Assembly: GCF_009674485.1 (NCBI RefSeq)
Contig: NZ_WKJJ01000002.1
Coordinates: 372,001-436,000, forward strand
Reading direction: 5' to 3'
Source: Pseudoduganella rivuli
Lineage (GTDB): Bacteria > Pseudomonadota > Gammaproteobacteria > Burkholderiales > Burkholderiaceae_D
Length of the DNA: 64,000 bases
Below the pieces are notes generated by a model that saw nothing but the letters and a program-made list of their open reading frames with translations, was not told where the DNA came from and ran no database searches. Made by a program: the position numbers and the translations under genes. Of this stretch, positions 13,201-21,280 are shown piece after piece; the first letter of the stretch is position 1, and every line of letters begins with the position of its first letter.

Positions 13201-15960
13201 AATTTCCAGGCAGGTACGGATAAGATTCAACTGCTGAATGCGAATGGCGAGGGCTTGGTGTTGCCGTCTTCGCTGGTGCGTTTTGCCGACGTCGATGGCA
13301 GCCTGGTGACGTCTGCGCAGAAATTGACGGATCTCGTGTATAAATCGGCTAGCTTCCAAGGCTTGGCGGCAATGCAAGCGGGAGTGATCAAAGTAACCAG
13401 CGGTGAATATGCTGGCGCCTACTTGTATGTACATCGTCCGCAATCGGGATCCCAGGAAGCAGGCCGCGACCTGTTTATCAAGCTGGCTTTGCCACAGGGG
13501 CTGGGGGCGATTGGTACATTGGGCGTGACGGACTACTTCGTCAAACCAGGTGATTCAACACCACCGGTTGTGACGCTGGAGCAGTATGCGCAATATGAGG
13601 AAAGTAGCCGCACGCTGACTTTCGCTGGCGGGAAATTCTCGACCATCCTCAGCCCGGGGGAAGATTCATCCAAGGATATCAAGGCATATCTGGATTGGAG
13701 CAAGCTGGCCTGGAACGCAAGCGATGACGGGCATATTGCATTGACTGACGTTGAAAGCGCACGTGTCGTTGGCGAATCGCTCGCTATCGTATTGACCTCC
13801 GCAAAGCATGACGCGATCTTGGCAACGTCGAGTTACCGTTATAGCTCGTACTCTGGTTCGATGCAGGTTGCCCCCGGCTTTATCAGGGATGCTGCGGGTA
13901 ACGCTGCAAGCACCGATGGCAACAGCAACGGCGCTGTATCGACCTTGTTGATGGTTCCGCTGAGCGCAGGTAATCTGAGTCCGTATAGCCAGGCAAATAA
14001 AACTATTCTGTCTGCTGCCGGTATCAGCGGCACCAGCGTGGCTGTTGATGCCAGTGGTATTGAATCAGGCCGGGTCGCAGTGACCAATTTGGAAAAAGGC
14101 AAGACGCTTAATATTGTCAATGCTGATCACGTAACGAATTTACTGATGGTCGGTGGCACGCAATCCATCTACACGGCGAATACGGTTTCTTCTGAAGACG
14201 ACTTGGCTGTGCAAGGTAATATCGTTATTTCAAGTTCCAGTGTTACATTCTTCGAAACAGGAAGCGGAAACGATATTCTGACGTACACGGGGAATGACTA
14301 CGCCCATTTCGCTCCTCGTGGAGGGGCTGACATTCTTACTGGCGGAACGAAAGGAAATTCTTTCTCGCTCGCGTCGTCCTCGGATGATCTTGGTCGGGAC
14401 ACGCAACAAACCATTGCGTTGACTGACACGATTGCTAACTGGAACGCTTCAGCCAATAATTCGATCAGCTTGCTGTCGAATAATCACCTGCCATTGGCAG
14501 ACAATGCAGGCGTGGCGTTGTCTGGGCATGCCAGGATATCAAAGGCTGGGTTGGCAACGTTTGCGCCGGAGGATTCGACATTGACCCTGAAGGTGGATGC
14601 AGTCAAAGCGATAGTGAAAGGTGAGTCGGCAGGTGTTACCGTCGTGTTTAATCATGAAGGAAATGCGTATCTGCTTTGGAATGGAGGTTTGGATGCGTAT
14701 GGGCTGGTCAAGCTGAATGACGTCAAAGCTACCGGTATCGTTTTTGGCTCTTTCGGAAGTATTATTGGGTTCAATGCTGATAATGTAGCGCCGGTCGCCA
14801 CTATCACGGGTATTGATCTTGACATCTCGACGCGAACATTGCGTGTGTCCGGTGAAGGCTTCGATTCACTGTTGAGTACGGGTGAAACGCTGGCGACCGA
14901 CCTGAAGCCGAATTTTGACTGGAGTAAGCTGTCGTTGGCAATGAATGACGCCAGTGGCAGTACGACAGTGGGATTCACATTGGCTGACATTGACAGCGTC
15001 AAGCTCGCGAATGACGGAGAACTGAAGGTCATTCTCACTGCCGCCAAGGTGGCTGCACTGACGGCGGCAGACGGATATGGAGCGCCGGTAACCGATGCCT
15101 TCAGCGTGACGACCGGTTTCCTGAAAGACAGTGCCGGTAATGTGGACACGCTGGATGCGGCGAGTGGCGATCTTCACTCGTCTTATGCGGTACAAATCAC
15201 CTCCGGCGACATGCAGACACCATCGTCGCATGCCGATCACGTGATGCTGGACGTACAAGTTTCCAATGGCATCGTCAACGCCAGCGCGTTGACGGCAAAC
15301 TCTGTCAGCGTGGTCGTTGGCGCAGGTAAGTCGCTACTTGTTAACAACCTCAATAATGTGACGCAATTCTCCGCGCTGGGCCAAAACGGTAATCTGATCG
15401 CTCAAGGCAGCAGTGTGCTGCGCTTCGAAGGCGGGAACGGCAGTGATGTGCTGACGTCGACTTCAACCGGTGACGTGACGTTCATCGGCGGTGCTGGTGT
15501 GGATTTGATGACGGGTGGCACCGGGGCCAATACCTTTGTATTTGCATCCGAAGGCGATTTTACGGCTGCAGGCAGCATTTCGGATCTCGCATCTGCCGCT
15601 GACACGATCGCCAACTGGAGTGCAGGCTCCGGTAACCGCATCTACTTTGCCGGCAAGCTGCTGGAGGCGGTAGGTCACACCGAGACGGCTGTTGCGGGTA
15701 AAGCTTCTGTCGCCTCCACGGGCCTGGCAACATTTGCTGCTGACGACACCACGCTGGCGCAGAAACTGGCCGCAGTCATTACAGCCGTTGGCACGGATGA
15801 CATCGGCACCTCGGTCGTTTTCAACGATGGCAGCGACGCCTACCTGTTCGTTGTCGGCAACAGCACGGCCGGCGTGCAGGCTGGTGACGCGTTGATCAAG
15901 CTTGTCGGTGTGAGCGCCACGCAGATCAGTTTCGAAGACGGCAACATCATCGGTTTCTGA
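10264..15960 (+). CDS. Giant modular DUF4214 / calcium-binding-repeat protein, probably secreted
   Basis: This protein has 1898 residues. At about 1-110 are two DUF4214-type units (LYVTYFNRPADAAGLAYW, VYLNLFNRAAEPAGVEYW). At about 180-265 is a domain with an EF-hand-like DANENGKLDDGE. At about 483-579 lies a Pro/Thr/Ala repeat (APTVAPTVAP pattern). Beta-strand-rich modules follow. Two related modules of roughly 400 residues make up the C-terminal 800 residues. Each carries an RTX-like glycine/aspartate stretch (GSGNDILTYTGNDY with GGADILTGGT; GGNGSDVLTSTSTGDV with GGAGVDLMTGGTGANTF) and ends in IIGF. There is no N-terminal signal peptide, so type I secretion by a C-terminal signal is the likely route (inference from RTX-like repeats); no secretion genes are adjacent. 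A surface or adhesin role is plausible but unproven. The second half has visibly more AT-rich codons than the first. Confidence 0.8.
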   Translation: MSVTTTQLQQLYVTYFNRPADAAGLAYWSAAFDAGVSIETISASFAASSEFKTLYGGKPAAELVKAVYLNLFNRAAEPAGVEYWSGVIEQGKISAPDAVAAILRGARNVDEEYAANKVSAASAFTAALDTPAKQTAYGNAASLALASKWLSGVTDNVTLILAKVGLAKTIDQVVTAASGPIKGTLADGYIKGAIVFADANENGKLDDGEAKTTTDDQGNFTLTGGVGTLISIGGTDVATGSAVNGSFKAPAGSTMISPLTTLVHSVASSGNISAAQAEALVKDKLGIAETVNLGSYDPIASAVSKDASTEDKATALKVQSLAAQVNTVMGQVGAVLSGAGVTQGSDGGANAATNALADLIVKAEDKVDLGSSDAAKQIVKGAAEKAGADETKLAQVDKLADDAGKAIANLNQAIDAASSKAGADAKSLLTEIAKVQVVAESVEKNMESGAKGGDVSASVSTTTGNALNQAINNATSQVGEITPTAAPTVAPTVAPTVAPTIAPTAAPTATPTVAPTTAPTVAPTAAPTVAPTVAPTVAPTAAPTVAPTVAPTEAPTVAPTEAPTQAPTIAPTEAPTEAPKTLIVAIDSNKVLSLGGTATGTVEMKLDADNVATFTRGGTVASAKPDLDNVAKITLVSGQTLAADAAQLSGKSVDGPGIVTVQNLKLTPAADLSALSTANVNANLNLDGETINLSGKLGKVVLAVLGKGTVNVDNANVGAATFALEEGTELIGTAAKLSGVTASGAGSAMVVGLEADTDLSHLSVAKVNVQVLKNTDVHANTQLGKVSSFDVSAGATLILTAGQADHAVLAGQGSVNVFGAAGDQMFAISATASSTVSGGLGADRIELGTAAQTLEYAFGGAPEVRSVDTQYTAVESPATIKLTDIAGKLSSGDKLTFNYLDKTYVATLSGGAANLQGAIDAATSNGVTLGTGKVVASITGNDVVLKPQIFWLPVAHGIFQDGESVRASDSTAAAYDTVTNFQAGTDKIQLLNANGEGLVLPSSLVRFADVDGSLVTSAQKLTDLVYKSASFQGLAAMQAGVIKVTSGEYAGAYLYVHRPQSGSQEAGRDLFIKLALPQGLGAIGTLGVTDYFVKPGDSTPPVVTLEQYAQYEESSRTLTFAGGKFSTILSPGEDSSKDIKAYLDWSKLAWNASDDGHIALTDVESARVVGESLAIVLTSAKHDAILATSSYRYSSYSGSMQVAPGFIRDAAGNAASTDGNSNGAVSTLLMVPLSAGNLSPYSQANKTILSAAGISGTSVAVDASGIESGRVAVTNLEKGKTLNIVNADHVTNLLMVGGTQSIYTANTVSSEDDLAVQGNIVISSSSVTFFETGSGNDILTYTGNDYAHFAPRGGADILTGGTKGNSFSLASSSDDLGRDTQQTIALTDTIANWNASANNSISLLSNNHLPLADNAGVALSGHARISKAGLATFAPEDSTLTLKVDAVKAIVKGESAGVTVVFNHEGNAYLLWNGGLDAYGLVKLNDVKATGIVFGSFGSIIGFNADNVAPVATITGIDLDISTRTLRVSGEGFDSLLSTGETLATDLKPNFDWSKLSLAMNDASGSTTVGFTLADIDSVKLANDGELKVILTAAKVAALTAADGYGAPVTDAFSVTTGFLKDSAGNVDTLDAASGDLHSSYAVQITSGDMQTPSSHADHVMLDVQVSNGIVNASALTANSVSVVVGAGKSLLVNNLNNVTQFSALGQNGNLIAQGSSVLRFEGGNGSDVLTSTSTGDVTFIGGAGVDLMTGGTGANTFVFASEGDFTAAGSISDLASAADTIANWSAGSGNRIYFAGKLLEAVGHTETAVAGKASVASTGLATFAADDTTLAQKLAAVITAVGTDDIGTSVVFNDGSDAYLFVVGNSTAGVQAGDALIKLVGVSATQISFEDGNIIGF
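11710..12000 (+). repeat. Pro-Thr-Ala coding repeat (APTxAPT) in the DUF4214 protein
   Basis: About 97 residues alternate PT, A/V/E/T and AP, for example APTVAPTVAPTVAPTIAP. The DNA uses varied synonymous codons, so the repeat is under protein-level selection or old. It probably forms an extended, rigid linker between the N-terminal domains and the beta-rich C-terminal part. Confidence 0.9.
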
Positions 15961-15969
15961 TGCCGAAAT

Positions 15970-16019
15970 AAAAGGGGCGCAATACGGTTCCCATTTCAAC
16001 CGTATTGCGCCCCTTTTTT
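15970..16019 (+). terminator. Very strong Rho-independent terminator
   Basis: A perfect 20-bp stem (15970-15989 with 15998-16017; core GGGGCGCAATACGG) with an 8-nt loop ends in six T. It terminates the DUF4214 gene 10 bp after its stop. The 215 bp between it and mlaF hold no recognisable gene. Confidence 0.92.
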
Positions 16020-16234
16020 ACGGATATGTTGCCATCTCCAAACTAGTGAATTAAAAGCAAGACCCCACCTCTCCCGCACCGCACCAATTTGCAAATCTTT
16101 CAAATTGTAAATTGCTGACCCGACAGTTAGTAGTGTTGTATCATCCCCTCCTTCCCCTGCCCGTAAGAGGGAGCCGCCTGCAGAACTTGGCGTTTCTGCA
16201 CTACAATACGGGATTCTGCAAAGTGAGCTAACTC

Positions 16235-17038
16235 GTGCCTAACCTCGTCGAAATCCGCGATTTACACTTCTCCTATGGAAAGCGCGCCATCTTGAATGGC
16301 CTCCATATGGATTTCCCGCGCGGGAAAGTCGTGGCGGTGATGGGTGGTTCGGGCAGCGGTAAAACCACGGTGCTGCGCCTGATCGGCGGCCAGGTGCGTC
16401 CGCAAAAGGGTGCGGTCATGGTCGACGGGCAAACCGTGCACCAGTTAAAGACGGACGACCTGTACGTGTTGCGCCGCAAAATGGGCATGCTGTTCCAGCA
16501 TGGTGCGTTGTTCACGGACTTGACCGTGTATGAAAATGTGGCGTTCCCGCTGCGTGAACACACGGACTTGCCGGAAGAGTTGATCCGCGACCTGGTGTTG
16601 ATGAAGTTGCACGCGGTCGGCCTGCGCAATGCCGCAAAAATGAAGCCGGGCGAGATTTCCGGCGGCATGGCGCGCCGTGTCGCATTGGCCCGCTCGATTG
16701 CGCTGGATCCACAACTGATTATGTATGACGAGCCGTTTGCCGGCCTCGACCCGATTTCCATGGGCGTCACCGCCAACCTGATCCGCAATCTCAACGATGC
16801 GCTGGGTTCGACGACGATCCTAGTGTCGCACGATGTGAAGGAATCGTTCCTGATTGCCGATTACGTGTATTTCCTGTCGCAGGGTAAAGTCGTTGCGCAC
16901 GGGACGCCGGACGACATGATGGCGTCGTCCGACCCGTACGTGAAACAGTTCGTCCATGCGGAAAGCGATGGACCCGTGCCGTTCCACTATCCCGGCAAAT
17001 CGCTGGAGGCGGACCTGGGCCTGGGAGCGCGCGCATGA
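16235..17038 (+). CDS. mlaF: Phospholipid-transport ABC ATPase MlaF
   Basis: This 267-residue cytoplasmic ATPase drives the Mla system that keeps the outer membrane asymmetric by moving phospholipids. It shows Walker A GGSGSGKTTVLRLIGG, a Q-loop in MGMLFQHGALF, the signature ISGGMARRVALARSIAL, Walker B LIMYDEPFAGLD and the switch histidine in VSHDVKES. The start is GTG 16235, which gives the normal family N-terminus. Its stop overlaps the mlaE start (ATGA), showing translational coupling. It is the first gene of mlaFEDACB. Confidence 0.95.
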   Translation: MPNLVEIRDLHFSYGKRAILNGLHMDFPRGKVVAVMGGSGSGKTTVLRLIGGQVRPQKGAVMVDGQTVHQLKTDDLYVLRRKMGMLFQHGALFTDLTVYENVAFPLREHTDLPEELIRDLVLMKLHAVGLRNAAKMKPGEISGGMARRVALARSIALDPQLIMYDEPFAGLDPISMGVTANLIRNLNDALGSTTILVSHDVKESFLIADYVYFLSQGKVVAHGTPDDMMASSDPYVKQFVHAESDGPVPFHYPGKSLEADLGLGARA

Positions 17039-17823
17039 ATTTTGCATTGAATTTGTTGGCGCGCCTGGGTTCGTGGGTGCGCGATCACGTGGAAGGTGTC
17101 GGGTACAGCGCACGCACGTTCTTTTATATGCTGGGCGTGTCGCCCGGCCTGTTGCGCCGGCCGCGCCTGGTGATCGAGCAGTTGCATTTCATTGGTAACT
17201 ATTCGATGTTGATCATCACCTTGTCCGGCCTGTTCGTCGGCATGGTGCTGGGTTTACAGGGGTATTACACGCTGAACAAATATGGCGCCGAGCAATCGCT
17301 GGGCTTGCTGGTGGCGCTGGGCTTGACCCGCGAACTGGGGCCCGTGATTACCGCGCTGTTGTTTGCCGGCCGCGCCGGCACGTCGCTGACGGCGGAAATC
17401 GGCTTGATGAAGGCGGGTGAACAATTGTCGGCCATGGAAATGATGGCCGTGAACCCCGTGCAGCGCGTGCTGGCGCCCCGTTTCTGGGCCGGCGTGGTGG
17501 CCGTGCCGTGCCTGGCGTCGATTTTTTCCGCGGTCGGCATCTTTGGCGGTTACCTGATTGGCGTCAAGCTGATCGGCGTCGACGAAGGCGCGTTCTGGTC
17601 GCAAATGCAGGGTGGCGTCGATATTTATAAGGACGTCTTCAATGGTTTCGTGAAAAGCGTGGTGTTTGGCGTTGCCATCACGTTCATTGCGCTGTACCAG
17701 GGTTATGAAGCCCGCCCGACGCCGGAAGACGTGGCTGGCGCCACCACCCGTACCGTCGTGATTTCGTCGCTGATGATCTGGTGGCTGGACTTCATGCTGA
17801 CGGCGTTGATGTTCAGCAAGTGA
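17035..17823 (+). CDS. mlaE: Mla permease MlaE
   Basis: This 262-residue inner-membrane permease belongs to the MlaE family and pairs with MlaF. It has several hydrophobic segments and the family core GLTRELGPVITALLFAGRAG and LTAEIGLMKAGEQLSAMEMM, with EARPTPEDVAGATTRTVV near the end. It overlaps mlaF by 4 nt, and mlaD starts 34 bp downstream. Length is normal for MlaE. Confidence 0.95.
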   Translation: MNFALNLLARLGSWVRDHVEGVGYSARTFFYMLGVSPGLLRRPRLVIEQLHFIGNYSMLIITLSGLFVGMVLGLQGYYTLNKYGAEQSLGLLVALGLTRELGPVITALLFAGRAGTSLTAEIGLMKAGEQLSAMEMMAVNPVQRVLAPRFWAGVVAVPCLASIFSAVGIFGGYLIGVKLIGVDEGAFWSQMQGGVDIYKDVFNGFVKSVVFGVAITFIALYQGYEARPTPEDVAGATTRTVVISSLMIWWLDFMLTALMFSK

Positions 17824-17857
17824 TCGAACAAGTAAGCAAACAAGTTAGGATAGTGTC

Positions 17858-18328
17858 ATGCAACGTAAATCTGTGGATGTGTGGGTAGGTTTGTTTGTGG
17901 TGCTGGGCGTGGCGGCGTTGATGTTTTTGGCGCTGAAGGCAGGCAACATGAGTTCGTTCTCCTTCGCCAAGACTTATGAAATCACGGCCAAGTTCGACAA
18001 TATCGGCAGCCTGCGTACGCAGGCGCCCGTCAAGGCATCCGGCGTGGTCGTGGGCCGCGTCGCGGGCATCCGTTTCGACGACAAGAGCTATAAGGCGCTG
18101 GTGACGTTGACGATGGAGTCTGGTTATCAATTCCCGAAAGACAGTTCGGCCAAGATCCTGACGGCCGGCCTGTTGGGTGAGCAATACGTAGGCATCGAAG
18201 CAGGCGGCGACACGGCAAACCTGGCCGCCGGTGACAAAATCGCCCGCACGCAGTCGGCTGCCGTGCTGGAAGATCTGATCAATCAGTTTATTTACAGCAA
18301 AGCGGCCGAAGGAAAGGATGACAAGTAA
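17858..18328 (+). CDS. mlaD: MlaD, MCE-domain lipid-binding subunit
   Basis: This 156-residue protein has one N-terminal membrane helix (about 8-28) and a single MCE domain (about 38-115, including VKASGVVVGRVAGI and GLLGEQYVGIEAGGD). By family knowledge it forms a periplasmic hexameric ring on MlaFE and passes lipids. It is anchored in the inner membrane. The stop overlaps the ATG of mlaA by one base. Confidence 0.94.
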   Translation: MQRKSVDVWVGLFVVLGVAALMFLALKAGNMSSFSFAKTYEITAKFDNIGSLRTQAPVKASGVVVGRVAGIRFDDKSYKALVTLTMESGYQFPKDSSAKILTAGLLGEQYVGIEAGGDTANLAAGDKIARTQSAAVLEDLINQFIYSKAAEGKDDK

Positions 18329-19155
18329 TGAACATCTCGACTTTCTCCATGCGTAAGCTGGCGCTGGCCACCGTTGCCGCCGCCACCCTGGCCGGCTGCG
18401 CCGGTCCGAACCCGCGCGACCCGTATGAAGGTTATAACCGCGCCATGTTCAACTTCAACGACAAGGTTGACGAAGTTGCACTGAAGCCGGCCGCTACCGT
18501 CTATAAGACCGTGCTGCCGAATTTCGTGCAGACGGGCGTGAACAATTTCTTTGGCAACCTGGCCGACGTGTGGACTGCCGCCAACAACTTCATGCAAGGC
18601 AAAGGCGAGCAGGGTATCTCGGACGTGATGCGCGTGGCGCTGAACTCCACCTTCGGCTTGCTGGGCGTAATGGATGTGGCGTCCGGCGCCGGCCTGCAAA
18701 AGCACAAGGAAGATTTCGGCCAGACGCTGGGCATGTGGGGCGTGCGTTCCGGCCCTTACCTGGTGTTGCCGCTGCTGGGCCCGTCCACGGTGCGCGACAC
18801 GGTGGCGTTGCCGCTGGATATCAAGGCGGATCCATGGCAATACAACGATCGTGTCAACGTACGCAACGTCGGCACCGTTGTTCGTGTCATCGACCAGCGC
18901 GCCGGGCTGCTCGACGCCACCAACTTGCTGGAAGAAGCCGCCCTGGACCGTTATGAGTTTGTCCGCGATGGCTTCCTGCAGCAGCGCGAGAGCAAGGTAT
19001 TTGACGGCGAAGCGAATCCGCGCGCGAAAAAGAAGAGCGCGTATGCGGATGATGAAAAACCAGCAACTGCCGACAGTGATAAGGCTGACAAGGGTAAAGA
19101 TCAGCCTCAGGCTATAATGTCGGAACCGGCTGCGGAGAAAAACGCCAGCCTGTGA
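18328..19155 (+). CDS. mlaA: MlaA (VacJ-like) outer-membrane lipoprotein
   Basis: This 275-residue protein has a lipoprotein signal with lipobox LAGC (Cys24), then the VacJ/MlaA motif PRDPYEGYNRAMFNFNDKVD. It continues with YLVLPLLGPSTVRDTVALP and ends in a charged, low-complexity C-terminal tail of about 50 residues (KKKSAYADDEK and on). MlaA removes phospholipids from the outer leaflet of the outer membrane and delivers them to MlaC. Its presence inside the operon, unlike in E. coli, is a common betaproteobacterial arrangement. The extra lysine/aspartate-rich tail beyond the conserved domain has no assigned role. Confidence 0.94.
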   Translation: MNISTFSMRKLALATVAAATLAGCAGPNPRDPYEGYNRAMFNFNDKVDEVALKPAATVYKTVLPNFVQTGVNNFFGNLADVWTAANNFMQGKGEQGISDVMRVALNSTFGLLGVMDVASGAGLQKHKEDFGQTLGMWGVRSGPYLVLPLLGPSTVRDTVALPLDIKADPWQYNDRVNVRNVGTVVRVIDQRAGLLDATNLLEEAALDRYEFVRDGFLQQRESKVFDGEANPRAKKKSAYADDEKPATADSDKADKGKDQPQAIMSEPAAEKNASL

Positions 19156-19187
19156 TCCGCATCAAAACAACATAAGGTAAATCGCAG

Positions 19188-19847
19188 ATGAAATTGATCA
19201 AGCAACTTTTGGCTTACGCGACGATGGCTTTCGCCACCGCCTCGTTTGCCGCAACCGTTCCTTCGGCTCCTTCGTCCAACGAAGCGCCGGATGCACTGGT
19301 AAAACGCATCAGTACGGAAGTGCTGGAAACCGCCAAGACCGACAAGGAAATCCAGGCTGGCAACACGAAGCGTGTAATGGACCTGGTGGAAACCAAGATC
19401 CTGCCGTACGTCGATTTCCAGCGCATGACTTCGCTGGCAGCCGGCCGTTTCTGGCGCGAAGCCAGCCCGGAACAGCAAAAGCAACTGTCGACGGAATTCC
19501 GCACGCTGCTGATCTACACGTATTCCGGTGCGCTGTCGCAAGTGAAAAATGAAACCATCGAGTTCAAGCCGCTGCGCGCCGATCCGGCCGACACGGAAGT
19601 CGAAGTGCGTTCGCAAGTGAACATGACCCGTGGCGAACCTGTGCCGCTGAACTACCGCGTTGCCAAATCGGCCACCGGCTGGAAGATTTACGACATCAAT
19701 GTGCTGGGCGCCTGGCTGGTGGAAACCTACAAGAGCACCTTCGCGTCGGAAATCAGCAAAGGCGGTATCGATGGCTTGATCAAGACCTTGTCTGACAAGA
19801 ACAAGAAACTGGCGTCGAAGCCGATCAAAGCCGCTTCGGCCAAATAA
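19188..19847 (+). CDS. mlaC: MlaC periplasmic phospholipid shuttle
   Basis: This 219-residue protein has a signal peptide (cleavage about after ASFA, residue 21) and the Tol-Tol-Ttg2 (MlaC) domain: TKILPYVDFQRMTSLAAGRFW, LLIYTYSGALSQV, GWKIYDINVLGAWLVETY. It carries phospholipid between MlaA at the outer membrane and MlaFEDB at the inner membrane. It sits between mlaA and mlaB in the same transcription unit. Confidence 0.95.
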   Translation: MKLIKQLLAYATMAFATASFAATVPSAPSSNEAPDALVKRISTEVLETAKTDKEIQAGNTKRVMDLVETKILPYVDFQRMTSLAAGRFWREASPEQQKQLSTEFRTLLIYTYSGALSQVKNETIEFKPLRADPADTEVEVRSQVNMTRGEPVPLNYRVAKSATGWKIYDINVLGAWLVETYKSTFASEISKGGIDGLIKTLSDKNKKLASKPIKAASAK

Positions 19848-19857
19848 TCAGAAGACC

Positions 19858-20211
19858 ATGCCGGATTCCATCGACAACCTGTTGCCCCTGTCGTCGCTGA
19901 CCGTGGACAATGCCACGGCGGCGCTGGCGCAGGGCGTGGCCGCGTTGAGCGCGGGCCAGACCGTGTTCGACTTGCGCAATGTGCAGTCGGTGGATTCCTC
20001 CGCCGTGTCGGTGTTGCTGGCATGGCAGCGCGCGGCCCGTGCCGCGGGCGTGGTTTTGGAATTGCGCAACCTGCCGGCCAAGTTGCGCAGCCTCACCAAG
20101 CTGTACGGCGTCTGCGCGCTGGTTTCGCCGTCGCTGGCGGAGTGCGCCGACGTTTCTTCCCATCCCGCAGCCGAGGCTGCCACCACGCATCACCATCACC
20201 ACCATCATTGA
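19858..20211 (+). CDS. mlaB: MlaB STAS-domain protein with natural poly-His tail
   Basis: This 117-residue STAS-domain protein has NVQSVDSSAVSVLLAWQRAA as its conserved core and is the small cytoplasmic subunit that stabilises MlaF. It begins 10 bp after mlaC and is the last mla gene. The C-terminus is odd: after ATT it ends in seven consecutive histidines encoded by alternating CAT/CAC codons before TGA. The tail is outside the STAS fold and may bind metal, but nothing else in the sequence supports a function. Confidence 0.88.
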   Translation: MPDSIDNLLPLSSLTVDNATAALAQGVAALSAGQTVFDLRNVQSVDSSAVSVLLAWQRAARAAGVVLELRNLPAKLRSLTKLYGVCALVSPSLAECADVSSHPAAEAATTHHHHHHH

Positions 20212-20368
20212 CCTTGCTCCTGTAGCAACAGTCGTCCCCGTAATACCCCCGATTCCCGGGCCCGGCGTAAGCCGAAATCAAAATTCCCATATAATTGACC
20301 GTTGCAGTTGCCGTAGCGCCACTGCGCCAGCATTCCACCACGGTCACAGCGCCGCACACTATTTTTTT

Positions 20369-21280
20369 ATGACAGCAATTCAAATCAGTAACGTCCAAAA
20401 GCGCTACAAATCGCTGCAGGCGCTGGGCGGCGTGTCCCTCACCATCGAGGAGGGGGAATTTTTTGGTTTATTGGGTCCGAACGGCGCGGGCAAAACCACG
20501 TTGATTTCCACCATCGCCGGCCTGATCCGGCCCGATGCGGGGTCGGTTTCCATCCACGGCCACGATGTCGTCACGGATTTCCGCGAAGCCCGCAAGAAAC
20601 TGGGCGTGGTGCCGCAGGAACTGGTGTTCGACCCGTTCTTCACGGTGCGGGAAACCCTGCGTTTGCAATCCGGCTACTTTGGCCTGAAAAACAACGACAA
20701 GTGGATCGACGAGGTGATGGAAAACCTCGACCTGACCAACAAGGCCGATACCAACATGCGCGCGCTGTCCGGCGGCATGAAGCGCCGCGTGCTGGTGGCG
20801 CAGGCGCTGGTGCACAAGCCGCCCGTCATCGTGTTGGACGAGCCGACCGCCGGTGTCGACGTGGAATTGCGGCAGACGCTGTGGAAATTCATTTCGCGCC
20901 TGAACCGCGAAGGCCACACGGTGGTGCTGACCACGCACTACCTGGAAGAAGCGCAAGCCATGTGCAAGCGCGTGGCCATGCTGAAGTCCGGTAAAGTCGT
21001 GGCGCTGGACACCATGTCGCAACTGATCCGCCGCATTTCCGGTTCACAGCTGGTGCTGCACCTGAAACAGGGCGCGCTGCCGGACGATTTACGCCACCTG
21101 GTGACGCACCCGGAAGACGCTGCGCGCGGCAAATACAGCCTGCGCATCAATGAATACAGCGAAGTGGAAACCATCCTGGCCCGCATCCGCGTGTCCGGCG
21201 CCGTCATCGATGAAATGCAGTTGCTGCAAGCCGACCTGGAAGACATCTTCCTGCAAATCATGGAAGGAAAACCCGTATGA
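20369..21280 (+). CDS. yadG: ABC exporter ATPase, YadG-like
   Basis: This 303-residue ABC-2 type ATPase has Walker A GPNGAGKTTLISTIAGL, the signature LSGGMKRRVLVAQAL, Walker B VIVLDEPTAGVD and HYLEEAQAMCKR. ATG 20369 is chosen because MTAIQISNVQKRYKSLQAL is the normal N-terminus; the frame is open further upstream but overlaps mlaB. It overlaps the downstream permease by 4 nt, so the two form an exporter. The substrate is not known. The position after the mla genes is shared with related bacteria (established synteny, recalled rather than checked). Confidence 0.92.
   Translation: MTAIQISNVQKRYKSLQALGGVSLTIEEGEFFGLLGPNGAGKTTLISTIAGLIRPDAGSVSIHGHDVVTDFREARKKLGVVPQELVFDPFFTVRETLRLQSGYFGLKNNDKWIDEVMENLDLTNKADTNMRALSGGMKRRVLVAQALVHKPPVIVLDEPTAGVDVELRQTLWKFISRLNREGHTVVLTTHYLEEAQAMCKRVAMLKSGKVVALDTMSQLIRRISGSQLVLHLKQGALPDDLRHLVTHPEDAARGKYSLRINEYSEVETILARIRVSGAVIDEMQLLQADLEDIFLQIMEGKPV

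Noticed and set aside
19979..20368. Upstream extension of the YadG-like ATPase frame
   Set aside because: It overlaps mlaB in another frame; the conserved ABC domain starts directly after ATG 20369.
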